A stretch of 64,000 nucleotides of DNA from Tenggerimyces flavus (lineage in GTDB: Bacteria > Actinomycetota > Actinomycetes > Propionibacteriales > Actinopolymorphaceae): assembly GCF_016907715.1 (NCBI RefSeq), contig NZ_JAFBCM010000001.1, forward strand, positions 2,914,001-2,978,000. Direction: 5' to 3'. How positions within the stretch are numbered: position 1 is the first letter of the stretch; the number at the start of each line of letters is the position of its first letter. The position numbers were made by a program, and so were the translations under genes. The notes below the pieces were generated by a model. That model worked only from the letters and a program-made list of their open reading frames with translations, made no database searches and was not told the origin of the DNA. Below are positions 48,656 to 57,479 of the stretch, one piece after another.

Positions 48656-51600
48656 GTGAGCAGTTTCTCCGCTCCACGTGACCCGTTCCGCCGAGGCTTC
48701 CCGCGCGGTACGGGCCGTGGTAGGGCCCTCCTACCGACCATCGTCGTGTTGGTCGTGCTGGTGGTCCTGTTCCTGATCTTCACGAACTTCTGGACCGACA
48801 GGTTGTGGTTCCAGGCGATCGACTACTCGAGTGTCTTCACCAAGACGCTGCTGACCCGGGTGCTGCTGTTCGCCGTGTTCGGTGTCGTGCTGGGTGCCGC
48901 GGTCTTCGGCAACCTGGCGATCGCGTACCGGCTGCGGCCGCGCTACCGCGCGATGTCGAACGAGCAACAGACGCTCGACCGTTATCGGGACGCGATCGAC
49001 CCGCACCGCAAGCTGATCGCCGGAATTCTCGCTGGGATCCTGGCACTTATCGCGGGCTCCAGCGCTGCTGGTCGGTGGGAGACGTTCCTGCAGTGGCAGA
49101 ACGCGACGGCGTTCGGACAGAAAGATCCGCAGTTCGGGCTGGATGTTTCGTTCTACATCTTCGACTACCCGTGGTACCGGTTCCTGATCAACTTCGGCTT
49201 CGCGGTCGTCGTGCTGTCGCTCGTGGTCGCGCTGGTCGCGCACTACCTGTACGGCGGCATCCGGCTGCAGACGCCGGGGCAGAAGGTGTCGAACGCGGCG
49301 CAGGGCCACTTGTCCGTGCTGCTTGGGCTTTTCGTGCTGTTGAAGGGTGTGGCGTACTGGTTCGACCGGTACGCGCTGATGCTCGGCTCACACCGCCTGT
49401 CCAGGCAGGAGTTCACCGGCATCACGTACACCGACGCGAACGCGTTGCTGCCCGCCAAGACGATCCTCACGATCATCGCGGTGATCTGCGCGCTGCTGTT
49501 CTTCGCGAACGTCGTCCGCAAGACGTGGATCCTGCCCGGCATCGGCTTCGGCCTGCTGGTGCTGTCCGCGGTGCTGCTGGGCTGGCTGTGGCCGGCGATC
49601 GTGCAGCAGTTCACGGTCCGGCCGAACGAGCCCGACCGCGAGGCGATGTACATCGAGCGCAACATCAACGCGACAAGACAGGCGTACGACGTCGCCGATG
49701 CCAGCGTCGACATATATTCGGCGAAGACGACAGCGACCGCGGGGCAGCTGGAGAGCGACGCGGAGACGTTGCCCGGCATCCGGCTGATGGACCCGACGAT
49801 CGTCACGCCGACGTTCGAGCAGTTGCAGCAGCAGCGCGGTTTCTACTCGTTCCAGGCTCCGCTCGACGTCGACCGCTACACGATCGACGGCAAGAAGCAG
49901 GACACCGTGGTCGCGGTCCGCGAGCTCAGCCTGGCCGGTGTCGGTGAGGCGCAGCGCAACTGGAACAACGACCACACGGTCTACACGCACGGGTACGGCT
50001 TCGTCGCGGCGAAGGGCAACCAGCGCGACAGCGAGGGTGCGCCGGTGTGGGCCGAGGGTGGGCTGCCGCCGAGCGGTGACCTGTCCGACGAGGAGAAGTA
50101 CGAGCCGCGCGTCTACTTCGGCGAGGAGTCGACGCACTACTCGATCGTCGGTGGCGCGAAGGGCACGACGCCGTACGAGGTCGACATCCCCGGCGGCGAC
50201 GGTGCCGACGCGCAGACGAACTACACGTATGCCGGCGCCGGCGGCGTGCCGGTCGGCAACTTCGTGAACCGCGCGCTGTACGCGGCGAAGTTCCAGGACG
50301 GCAACATCCTGCTGTCCGGGCGAATCCACCCCGAGTCGAAGATCCTGTACGACCGTACGCCGCGCGAACGGCTGCAGAAGGTCGCGCCGTGGCTGACGAT
50401 CGACTCCGACCCGTACCCCGCGATCGTCGACCCTGACGGGAACGGCAAAGAGGGTGCGCGGATCGTCTGGATCCTCGACGGCTACACGATGACCGACAAG
50501 TACCCGCTCTCGCAGCGGCTCGAGCTCGACGACGCGACGTCGGACGCACTGACGTCGCAGCCGGCGATCGTGGGCCAGCCGAGCGAGCAGGTCAACTACA
50601 TCCGCAACTCGGTGAAGGCGGTCGTCGACTCGTTCGACGGCTCGGTGCACCTGTACGCGTGGGACGAGACCGACCCGATGCTGCGGACGTGGATGAAGGC
50701 GTTCCCGGGAACGGTCGAGCCGAAGGCGGACATGCCCGACGAGCTGCTCGACCACGTGCGTTACCCCGAGGACCTGATGAAGGTGCAGCGCGAGGTCCTC
50801 GGCCAGTACCACGTCCAGAACCCGCGGACGTTCTACGGCGGTACCGAGCGTTGGCGGGTGCCGGCCGACCCGACGAAGGCGGACGGGCAGCGCAAGCAGC
50901 CGGCGTACTACCTGTCGGTGCGGATGCCGGACGAGGACGAGCCCTCGTTCTCGCTGACGTCGACGTACATCTACCTGAACCGGCAGAACCTCGCCGCGTT
51001 CGTGGCGGTCAATGCCGATGCGCGGTCGGACGACTACGGGAAGATCTCGATCCTGCAGTTGCCGGAGAACGTACGGATCGACGGCCCGGCGCAGATCTCG
51101 AACAAGCTGCAGACCGATCCCGCCGTCGCCCGTGAGCTGTTACCGCTGCGGCAGAACCAGCTGACGATCCAACACGGCAACCTGCTGACGCTCCCCGTGG
51201 GCGGTGGGCTGCTGTACGTGCAGCCGATCTACGTGCAGCGCAAGGGTGAGGGGACGTACCCGGTCCTCCAGCTCGTCGTGGCGTCGTTCGGCGGCAAGAT
51301 CGGCGTCGGCAACACCCTGCAGGCCGCTTTGGACCAGCTCTTCTCCGGCGACGCCGGGGGTGACACGGGCGAGGACCCCGGCGGCGAGCAGCCGCCGCCG
51401 ACCGGTGAGCAACCACCGCCCACCGGGACGCCGTCGGCAGAGGTCCAGAAGGCGCTGGACGAGGCCAACGCGGCCTTCGCGGCTGCCGACGCGGCGCTGA
51501 AGAAGGGCGACCTGCAGGGGTACGCGAAGTCCGTCGAGGAGGCCAAGGCCGCCGTGGCCCGGGCGGTGGCGGCCCAGCAGAAGGAGGAGGCCGCGCCTTC

Positions 51601-51670
51601 GCCCACGGGCACGCCTAGGCCGTCCGGCTCGCCGTCGCCAGGCCCCAGCGCGACCCCAGCAACGGGCTAG
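48656..51670 (+). CDS. UPF0182 family membrane protein
   Basis: 1004 residues, as is usual for the family (about 990). Seven membrane helices lie in the first 330 residues; a large outside domain follows (about 340-930) with WNNDHTVYTHGYG and YFGEESTHYSIVGG, and the C-terminus is a low-complexity Pro/Gly-rich stretch then a coiled-coil-like Ala/Lys/Glu part (SAEVQKALDEANAAFAAADAALK) and a Pro/Ser tail. GTG 48656 is chosen. Inverted repeats TACCGGAAG (about 48558) and CTTCCGGTA (about 48609) lie in the leader. Function unknown; conserved beside YlbL. Confidence 0.9.
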   Translation: MSSFSAPRDPFRRGFPRGTGRGRALLPTIVVLVVLVVLFLIFTNFWTDRLWFQAIDYSSVFTKTLLTRVLLFAVFGVVLGAAVFGNLAIAYRLRPRYRAMSNEQQTLDRYRDAIDPHRKLIAGILAGILALIAGSSAAGRWETFLQWQNATAFGQKDPQFGLDVSFYIFDYPWYRFLINFGFAVVVLSLVVALVAHYLYGGIRLQTPGQKVSNAAQGHLSVLLGLFVLLKGVAYWFDRYALMLGSHRLSRQEFTGITYTDANALLPAKTILTIIAVICALLFFANVVRKTWILPGIGFGLLVLSAVLLGWLWPAIVQQFTVRPNEPDREAMYIERNINATRQAYDVADASVDIYSAKTTATAGQLESDAETLPGIRLMDPTIVTPTFEQLQQQRGFYSFQAPLDVDRYTIDGKKQDTVVAVRELSLAGVGEAQRNWNNDHTVYTHGYGFVAAKGNQRDSEGAPVWAEGGLPPSGDLSDEEKYEPRVYFGEESTHYSIVGGAKGTTPYEVDIPGGDGADAQTNYTYAGAGGVPVGNFVNRALYAAKFQDGNILLSGRIHPESKILYDRTPRERLQKVAPWLTIDSDPYPAIVDPDGNGKEGARIVWILDGYTMTDKYPLSQRLELDDATSDALTSQPAIVGQPSEQVNYIRNSVKAVVDSFDGSVHLYAWDETDPMLRTWMKAFPGTVEPKADMPDELLDHVRYPEDLMKVQREVLGQYHVQNPRTFYGGTERWRVPADPTKADGQRKQPAYYLSVRMPDEDEPSFSLTSTYIYLNRQNLAAFVAVNADARSDDYGKISILQLPENVRIDGPAQISNKLQTDPAVARELLPLRQNQLTIQHGNLLTLPVGGGLLYVQPIYVQRKGEGTYPVLQLVVASFGGKIGVGNTLQAALDQLFSGDAGGDTGEDPGGEQPPPTGEQPPPTGTPSAEVQKALDEANAAFAAADAALKKGDLQGYAKSVEEAKAAVARAVAAQQKEEAAPSPTGTPRPSGSPSPGPSATPATG

Positions 51671-51721
51671 CCACCCCCGATTTGCCTCCCCCGGCATCGC
51701 CCCGTACTCTTACTCAGGCGA

Positions 51722-51798
51722 CGCGGGGTGGAGCAGCTCGGTAGCTCGCTGGGCTCATAACCCAGAGGTCGCGGGTTCGAATCCCGCCCCCGCTACCA
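51722..51798 (+). tRNA. initiator tRNA-fMet (CAT)
   Basis: 77 nt ending in encoded CCA. Acceptor CGCGGGG pairs with CCCCGCT except for the first pair (C-U), the mismatch expected for an initiator tRNA. The anticodon stem CTGGG/CCCAG carries the three G-C pairs needed for initiation, anticodon loop CTCATAA; the T arm is GCGGG-TTCGAAT-CCCGC. Confidence 0.96.
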
Positions 51799-51804
51799 AA
51801 GTCG

Positions 51805-51839
51805 GAACGCCCGTCAGGACCCAGTCCTGACGGGCGTTC
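51805..51839. terminator. terminator after tRNA-fMet
   Basis: A perfect 16-bp stem (GAACGCCCGTCAGGAC and complement) with a CCA loop begins 7 nt after the tRNA. Confidence 0.85.
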
Positions 51840-51910
51840 TGCTTGCGGCCTGAAGCCACGGGCTGGCGCCTTCCGCGCGACCGGAAACCCTCGTCGGCCA
51901 CACTGGGTCC

Positions 51911-52754
51911 ATGGAGTACGTCGGCCGGGTGCCTGCCCCGCCGCTCGACCGGTTCATCGACGACCTCTACTGCCTGACCGGGGTTCCGCGCCACCGCCGG
52001 GTGAACGTCCCGCCGATGCCGTCGGCGCACCTGTTCCTCAACCTGGGCGGACCGGTCCGCCTGTGGGACTCCGACCCTTCGGTGCCGCCGGCAGTGTTCG
52101 CCGATGGTTGGTTCATGGGTGTCTGGACCCGGCGTTTCCGCTTCGACTACCCGGCTCAGGTGCGGCTCGTCGGGGTGCACTTCAAGCCTTGGGGGATGTC
52201 GCCGTTCGTCGACGTCCCGGCGACCGAGCTGCGGGACCGATGGGTGCCGGTCGACACCGTCTGGCAACGGTCTCTGGACCGGATGCGCAACCAGGTCGGC
52301 GACCTCGCATCGGCCACCGAGACGCTGCGGGTGTTGGAGGACGAGCTGCGATCGCGACTCGCCGAGACACCGTCTCGTGGTCTCGACCTGGTCCGACAGA
52401 CCGGTAGGCGTTTGGAGAGGTCCCACGGCGCGGTCCCGGTCGGCGCGCTGACCGACGCCGCCGGAGTGAGTGGCACTCACCTGGCCGCGCAGTTCAAGTC
52501 CCTTGTCGGGGTCACGCCGAAGCGGGTGGCGCGGATCTACCGCTTCGCGCGGCTGATCCTGTCTGTCGACGCCCTCCGTCCGGTCGACTGGTCGGAGCTC
52601 GCCCACAAGGCGGGCTATTTCGACCGGGCCCATTTCAGCCAGGGAGTTCAAGGACTTCACCGGACACACCCCGACGGAGTACCTCACCTTGCGGCGCCGG
52701 TTCCCCGTCGAGCGAGAGTTCCCGCCGGACCACGGTCCGATGCCCGTTGATTGA
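51911..52754 (+). pseudogene. AraC-family regulator with a +1 frameshift near the C-terminus
   Basis: The main frame runs 51911-52750 with a normal DUF6597-like N-terminal sensor part and an AraC HTH (about residues 165-245: LTDAAGVSGTHLAAQFKSLVGVTPKRVARIYRFARLI, then AHKAGYFDRAHFSQ). At the GGG at 52642-52644 the reading leaves the expected frame. With one G removed it continues EFKDFTGHTPTEYLTLRRRF and ends at 52754, exactly as in intact relatives. So this is a one-base insertion or a sequencing error. As read, the last 35 residues are wrong and the second HTH is damaged. Confidence 0.8.
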
Positions 52755-52831
52755 TTTCTTACATGCCTGCTCGCCTCGCGGGCCGACAAGATCGGAGTGA
52801 ACGGCGCGCAAGAAGACTCGAGGGAGAACCT

Positions 52832-53443
52832 GTGGGCAGGGTAGTCATGCACAACGTGGTGTCGCTGGACTGCTTCATCGCTGACGAGAACGACGGCATC
52901 GGTCCACTCCACGAGTGGTACTTCAGTGGGGACACCCTGATCGCCGCAGGCGGCGACCAGACGTACGACCATTCCGGAGTGGGAAACGACTTCAAGGTCT
53001 CGAGGGCATCGGCGGAGTACGTCCGGCCGATGTGGGCAGCGATCGGCGCGACCGTGATGGGCCGCAACCTGTTCGACCTGGTGAACGGCTGGGAGGGTCA
53101 GCCGCCCGCGGGTGACCATGTGGTCGTGGTGTCCCACCGGCCCAAGCCCGACGGCTGGCACCCCGAGGCGTCGTACCACTTCGTCGACAACGTGACAGCT
53201 GCGATCGACAAGGCCCAGGAACTCGCCGGGGAGCGAACCATCTCGGTGAACGCCGGCGAGGTGGGCAGCCAGATCCTCGCGGCCGGCCTCGTGGACGAGG
53301 TGGCGATGGACGTGGTGCCGGTGGTGTTCGGATCGGGCAAGCGCTACTTCGGAAGCATCGATGGGCAGCAACTGCTGGAGGATCCGCACGTGGTCATCCA
53401 GGGCGACCGGGTGCTGCACCTTCGGTTCAAGGTACGCCGATAG
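52832..53443 (+). CDS. dihydrofolate reductase-family (RibD C-terminal domain-like) protein
   Basis: 203 residues from GTG 52832 (GAGGGAG upstream). RibD_C/DHFR-like fold: VVMHNVVSLDCFIADENDGIGPL at the start, GATVMGRNLFDLVNGW, then HVVVVSHRP and a C-terminal LVDEVAMDVVPVVFGSGKRYF. This group is widespread in actinobacteria and its true reaction is uncertain. It lies just after the AraC gene and may be its target. Terminated by the hairpin at 53471. Confidence 0.86.
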   Translation: MGRVVMHNVVSLDCFIADENDGIGPLHEWYFSGDTLIAAGGDQTYDHSGVGNDFKVSRASAEYVRPMWAAIGATVMGRNLFDLVNGWEGQPPAGDHVVVVSHRPKPDGWHPEASYHFVDNVTAAIDKAQELAGERTISVNAGEVGSQILAAGLVDEVAMDVVPVVFGSGKRYFGSIDGQQLLEDPHVVIQGDRVLHLRFKVRR

Positions 53444-53470
53444 GGTTCTGCGTCAGACGTTCGTGCACAG

Positions 53471-53514
53471 AAGGAAGAAGCCTCGGTCCGCTCGGACCGG
53501 GGCTTCTTCCTTCC
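53471..53514. terminator. bidirectional terminator between convergent genes
   Basis: GAAGGAAGAAGCCTCGGTCC and its near complement (53495-53514) form a 20-bp stem with one mismatch and a GCTC loop. The sequence ends in TTCCTT and starts in AAGGAAG, giving pyrimidine tails on both strands. It lies between the DHFR-like gene and the DUF418 gene. Confidence 0.85.
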
Positions 53515-53517
53515 TTG

Positions 53518-54696
53518 TCAGGTGCGGTAGGTCAGGCGGCGCAGGAGGCCTTCGAACGGGCCGCGCAGGTGAGCGCGTTGCATCAGCGCCGCGAGGACGA
53601 CCGTCAACGCCCAGGCGCCGATGGAGATCAGGGCGGTGGCGGCGACGCCGAGGTGGGCGCCGAGGTTGAGGGTGTAGGGCAGGAAGAGGGTCGTCCAGAT
53701 CACCGACTGCAGGAGGTAGCTGGTCATCGAGCGCTGGCCGGTTGCCGCCAGTGCTTCGACGACCACCCCGCGCTGAGTGCCGATTCGCGTTGCCAGCAGG
53801 GCGATTGCCGCCGCATATCCGATCCCGCCGAGGTAGCCCGTCGCCGTGTGCAGGACGCCGAGTCCGTACGTCAGGCTGATCGACGTCACTGGGATCACCT
53901 GCGCCGCGACGAGCGCGAGCGGGATGCCGCCCACGATCGCGCCGGCGACGCCCCAGGTCGACACCTTCGTCAGCAGCGAACGGAACCGTTCCGGCTCGTC
54001 CAGGATCCGCCGGCGCCCAGCCCACACGCCGATCAGGAACGGCGCAATCGCGGTCAGGGCGAACAGCGGCATGGTCACGATCCACGACGCGCCACGGGCG
54101 ATCATGCCCTCGACGAATGTCTCACCGCCGAACGGGTTCGGTGGCCCGCCCGCGGAGTCGAAGCCCAACGGCAGCGCGAAGATCGCGTACGTCAACGAGC
54201 CCGCGACGAGGGCGATCCATGCCCAGACGGGCAGTCGGGACAGCTTCGACCGCAGCGCGCCGACGAGCAGCAGGGCGAGCACGCCGTACGCCGCGATGAT
54301 GTCGCCGGCGAACAGCAGTAGCGCGTGCAGGAGCCCGATCACCACCATCCAGCGACCGCGGCGCCGGAGCAGCGACCGCGACGATCGCCAGTCGCGTCCG
54401 GACGCCTCCTGGCGGGCGAAGATCTGCACCATCCCGTAGCCGAACAGGGCGGCGAACATCGGGTACGCCCGCCCGTCGACCACGGTCATGAGGATCGCGG
54501 TGACGGCCTGGTCGAGCGGGCCGAGGCTGGTCGGGTACCCGCGGATCGTCACGGGTGTCGTACGGAGGAACTCGTGCGCGTTGGCGAGCGCGATGAACAG
54601 CAGCATCGCGCCGCGCGCGAGGTCGGGCGCGAGCTTGCGCTGGCCGACCGCGAGCGGCCCGGCGGGCGCGCGATCGACAGGCGTCGTCGTGGACAT
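53518..54696 (-). CDS. DUF418 domain membrane protein
   Basis: 392 residues, about ten helices. The N-terminal motif APDLARGAMLLFIALANAH (as in acyltransferase-like DUF1624/DUF418 proteins) and the C-terminal DUF418 part (AATGQRSMTSYLLQSVIWTTLFL) are clear. A relative of the protein at 1419-2597, but its partner genes differ. Divergent from a TetR gene with a doubled palindrome between, so it is probably the repressed gene. Confidence 0.85.
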   Translation of the reverse strand: MSTTTPVDRAPAGPLAVGQRKLAPDLARGAMLLFIALANAHEFLRTTPVTIRGYPTSLGPLDQAVTAILMTVVDGRAYPMFAALFGYGMVQIFARQEASGRDWRSSRSLLRRRGRWMVVIGLLHALLLFAGDIIAAYGVLALLLVGALRSKLSRLPVWAWIALVAGSLTYAIFALPLGFDSAGGPPNPFGGETFVEGMIARGASWIVTMPLFALTAIAPFLIGVWAGRRRILDEPERFRSLLTKVSTWGVAGAIVGGIPLALVAAQVIPVTSISLTYGLGVLHTATGYLGGIGYAAAIALLATRIGTQRGVVVEALAATGQRSMTSYLLQSVIWTTLFLPYTLNLGAHLGVAATALISIGAWALTVVLAALMQRAHLRGPFEGLLRRLTYRT

Positions 54697-54719
54697 GGTG
54701 GCGACCTCTCAGGGTTTTG

Positions 54720-54748
54720 TTACGATCGTAATATTATTACGATCGTAA
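54720..54748. promoter_or_regulatory. doubled perfect operator between DUF418 and TetR genes
   Basis: TTACGATCGTAA occurs twice as a perfect 12-bp palindrome (54720-54731 and 54737-54748), 5 bp apart (TATTA), 17 bp centre to centre. The whole 29 bp is itself symmetric. It lies 24 bp from the DUF418 start and 46 bp from the TetR start, and is strikingly AT-rich for this genome, so it probably overlaps both promoters. Confidence 0.85.
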
Positions 54749-54793
54749 GATAACCGAGAATGGAACGCAACCACTCGGAGAAGGCGGAGGCGG

Positions 54794-55393
54794 ATGCCCA
54801 AACAGGTCGACCACGACGAACGGCGCCGGCTGCTGGCCGAGGCACTGTGGCGGATCACCGCGCGCGATGGCCTCGAGGCCGTGAGCATGCGCGACGTCGC
54901 CGCCGAGGCCGGGGTGAGCTCGGCGCAGCACTACTTCGCGAGCAAGGACGAGATGCTGGGGTTCGCGTTCGAGTACATGGTCGAGCGCACGGTCGACCAC
55001 GTGTACGAGGCGGTCGACCGGGAACGCGCGGCGGGTTGGGGCGCCGGCGCGAGCCGGGACCTGCTCCTGGAATCGGCGCTCCAGTCGCTCTGGACCGAGG
55101 CCGACCTGCTCGGCCAGGCCCGGGTCTGGGTGGCATTCGTCGCCCGAGCGGCGGTGCGCAAGGAGTTCGCGGTCGTGCTGAAGCGCGCGTACGACGAACT
55201 GCACGAGGGGATCGTGCGGATCCTGACGTACGCGGTCTCGGCCAAGGAGACGAAGCCCCTCGACCCCGCCGCCGCGGCGACGGAGCTGGTCGCGCTGATC
55301 GACGGGCTGTCGCTGCACTGCCTGATCGGCGTGACGACCCACGAGAAGGCGGTCGAGACCGTCACCTTCCACGTCCGCGCGCTGTTCAGGTGA
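54794..55393 (+). CDS. TetR family transcriptional regulator
   Basis: 199 residues. TetR HTH at residues 8-54 (LLAEALWRITARDGLEAVSMRDVAAEAGVSSAQHYF), ligand domain in the rest with a TetR_C_6-like ending (ELVALIDGLSLHCLIG). It should bind the doubled palindrome at 54720-54748. Its stop overlaps the GTG of the next gene by 4 nt. Confidence 0.9.
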   Translation: MPKQVDHDERRRLLAEALWRITARDGLEAVSMRDVAAEAGVSSAQHYFASKDEMLGFAFEYMVERTVDHVYEAVDRERAAGWGAGASRDLLLESALQSLWTEADLLGQARVWVAFVARAAVRKEFAVVLKRAYDELHEGIVRILTYAVSAKETKPLDPAAAATELVALIDGLSLHCLIGVTTHEKAVETVTFHVRALFR

Positions 55394-55935
55394 ACGTGGA
55401 CGCGATCAGCAGCCTGGCGTTCGTCGTCGCGGCAGCCGCCATCCTCGTTCGTCGGAGGCAGCGAACGCTCGCCCTGCTCGTCGCGGCGGTGGGCATCGGC
55501 TCGTTCATCCAACACGGGCCGCATCCGAGCTGGCAGGCGTACGCCCACGACCTCCCGCTCGCCGCCGTCCTGGCCTACGTGGCGGTGGACGCGGCGTCCG
55601 ACCTCACGCGCCGCAAGCTCTCGCCGGCCTGGTGGCTCGTCCCGACCGCGTTCGTCGTCCCCGCCGTAGCGATCGGCCACGACACGTCGACGATGGTCCA
55701 GGTCGCGCTGGCCGTCGTCGCGATCGGCCTCAGCGTCCAGCGAGCGCGAAAGCGCCCCGCTCTGCGAGGCACCCTCGTCGCGGCCATCGTGGTCCTCGGC
55801 GTGGGAGCGGCGATCGGCAGGCTCGTTCCGCAAGGCCATGCGATCTGGCACGTCCTGGCGGCCGTGGCGCTCTACCTCCTCGCCGCCGCCGTCGGCCGGA
55901 GGCTCAGCCGGTCGGCGCGATCCGCAGGCCGGTGA
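55390..55935 (+). CDS. multi-pass membrane protein, unknown
   Basis: 181 residues with five or six hydrophobic helices and short loops. The central part holds His residues in or near helices (FIQHGPHPSWQAYAHD; IGHDTST; PQGHAIWHVL), giving a possible metal or haem site. GTG 55390 overlaps the TetR stop, so both are co-translated and likely under the same control. The end overlaps the convergent DUF6510 gene by 32 nt. Family not recognised. Confidence 0.7.
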   Translation: MNVDAISSLAFVVAAAAILVRRRQRTLALLVAAVGIGSFIQHGPHPSWQAYAHDLPLAAVLAYVAVDAASDLTRRKLSPAWWLVPTAFVVPAVAIGHDTSTMVQVALAVVAIGLSVQRARKRPALRGTLVAAIVVLGVGAAIGRLVPQGHAIWHVLAAVALYLLAAAVGRRLSRSARSAGR

Positions 55936-56167
55936 GGCCGCGGACGTTGAGCATCGTGCCGTTCGGCGTCTCGACGAGCACCATCAGCACGTCGCCGCAG
56001 GAGCGGCAGCGGGCGACATGTCCCATCGCGCTCACGTACACCATCGCCTGACCCATATGAGCGTTGTCGCCGCACGAGCCACATACGGCGGTCGCAACCG
56101 TGACGTCGAACGCGAACAGCTCCGACATCGGGCCGGCGAGCGCGTTGCCGTCGACGTGGGCGGGCAT
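55904..56167 (-). CDS. DUF6510 zinc-binding protein
   Basis: 87 residues. Two CxxC pairs (VCGSCGDN near residue 29 and CRSCGDV near 53) make a zinc ribbon. ATG 56167 overlaps the stop of the FAD reductase, so the gene is the last of a Mo-oxidoreductase, reductase, zinc-protein unit; DUF6510 genes are regularly found in such units. It may be an accessory protein for the reductase. Confidence 0.75.
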   Translation of the reverse strand: MPAHVDGNALAGPMSELFAFDVTVATAVCGSCGDNAHMGQAMVYVSAMGHVARCRSCGDVLMVLVETPNGTMLNVRGLTGLRIAPTG

Positions 56168-56877
56168 CAGGCACCTCCGAAGCGTTCGGTCTTCACCCGC
56201 GCGGGATCGTGGCCGAGCGACACGAGGCCGTCCGCGACCGCCTCGACGAACCCAGTCGGTCCGCACACGAACACGGTCAGGTCATCGGCCGGCGGCAGCG
56301 TCAGCTCGGCGAGGTCCGTACGGTCGAGCCGTTTCGGCTTACGGGCAAAGCCATCCGGCGCGCGCCGCGTGTACGCGAACGTGATCTCGACGTCGCCAGC
56401 ATTGTCGAGCTCGGGGGCGAACAGCACGTCGTCCGGGGTACGCGCGGAGTACAGCAACCGGAACGGCGCGACACTCGATGACGTCCGCCGCGCGCGGATC
56501 ATCGCCGCTAGCGGCACGATCCCCGAGCCGCCCGCGACGAGCTGAACAGGCCCGACGTCGGCGGGCCGCCAGACGAACCAGCCACCGAGCGGTCCGCGGA
56601 TCTCCAGCTGGTCGCCTGCTCGTACTTCGTCAACCAGGTAAGGCGAAACCTCGCCATCGACCACCTTGTCCACGCCGAGCTCGACCAGCTGACCAGGACC
56701 GACCGACGCGATCGAGTACGACCGGACCGCCTGGTACCCGTCCTCGGCGGTGAGTCGCAGGTCGAGGTGCTGTCCGGCAAGATTGCCTTGCCAGCCTGGA
56801 ACATCGAGCACGATGCTCCGCGCGGTCGAGGTCAGCCTGGCCGTCGAGGCGACGGTCGCGGCTCGCCAGGTGGTCAC
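56167..56877 (-). CDS. ferredoxin-reductase-type FAD/NAD-binding oxidoreductase
   Basis: 236 residues with the FNR-like fold: FAD-binding RSYSIAS (near residue 52), VEIRGPLGG-like EIRGPLGGWF, VAGGSGIVPLAAMIR for NAD binding and the C-terminal VFVCGPTGFVEAV. No iron-sulfur or FMN domain is attached. It starts with GTG 56877, overlapping the stop of the Mo-oxidoreductase gene, which suggests it moves electrons between NAD(P)H and the Mo protein. Confidence 0.86.
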   Translation of the reverse strand: MTTWRAATVASTARLTSTARSIVLDVPGWQGNLAGQHLDLRLTAEDGYQAVRSYSIASVGPGQLVELGVDKVVDGEVSPYLVDEVRAGDQLEIRGPLGGWFVWRPADVGPVQLVAGGSGIVPLAAMIRARRTSSSVAPFRLLYSARTPDDVLFAPELDNAGDVEITFAYTRRAPDGFARKPKRLDRTDLAELTLPPADDLTVFVCGPTGFVEAVADGLVSLGHDPARVKTERFGGA

Positions 56878-57467
56878 GAGTAGCGCTGCTCGAGCCAGGG
56901 ATCGCCGTACAGGTGGTACCCGTTCTGCTCCCAGAATCCCGGCTCGTCGTCGGTCTGCATCACCAGGCCGTGGACCCACTTCGCCGACTTCCAGAAGTAC
57001 AGGTGCGGAACGAGCAGCCGCGCCGGGCCGCCGTGCTCGGGAGCGAGTGGCGAGTCGTCGTACTCGAACGCGATCCACGCCTTGCCGTCGAGCAGGTCCT
57101 CCAGCGGCAGGTTCGTGGTGTAGCCGCCGTAGGAGTGCGCGAGGACGTAGTCGTACGCCGTCTCGACCTGCTCGAAGAGCGTGTCCAGGCTCACGCCGCG
57201 CCAGGTGGTCTCGAGCTTGGACCACCTGGTGACGCAATGGATGTCCTTGGTGATCTCCTCGATCGGCAGGGCTTGCAGCTCGTCCCAGCTCCACCGGTGG
57301 CGCGCGCCTGTCTCGGTCTGGATGACGAACTCCCACTCCGCCGTGTCGACGACCGGCGTGGGGCCGGCGGACAGGACGGGGAAGTCTTCGGTGAGGTACT
57401 GCCCGGGCGGGAGATCCTCCTCGGCGCGGCGCCGCCGCCCGCCGAACCCGCGACTGATCACGGCCAT
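56874..57467 (-). CDS. sulfite oxidase-like molybdopterin oxidoreductase
   Basis: 197 residues of the YedY/sulfite-oxidase molybdenum-binding domain. The Mo-ligand Cys is in DIHCVTRWSK (near residue 77). The rest follows the family: WRGVSLDTLFEQV, HSYGGYTTNLPLEDLLDGKAWIAFEYD, HGGPARLLVPHLYFWKSAKW. Only the Mo domain is present, without haem or signal peptide, so it is cytoplasmic and relies on the co-transcribed reductase. MoaE at 43.7 kb belongs to the cofactor pathway. Confidence 0.88.
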   Translation of the reverse strand: MAVISRGFGGRRRRAEEDLPPGQYLTEDFPVLSAGPTPVVDTAEWEFVIQTETGARHRWSWDELQALPIEEITKDIHCVTRWSKLETTWRGVSLDTLFEQVETAYDYVLAHSYGGYTTNLPLEDLLDGKAWIAFEYDDSPLAPEHGGPARLLVPHLYFWKSAKWVHGLVMQTDDEPGFWEQNGYHLYGDPWLEQRYS

Positions 57468-57479
57468 GCGGACATGCTC

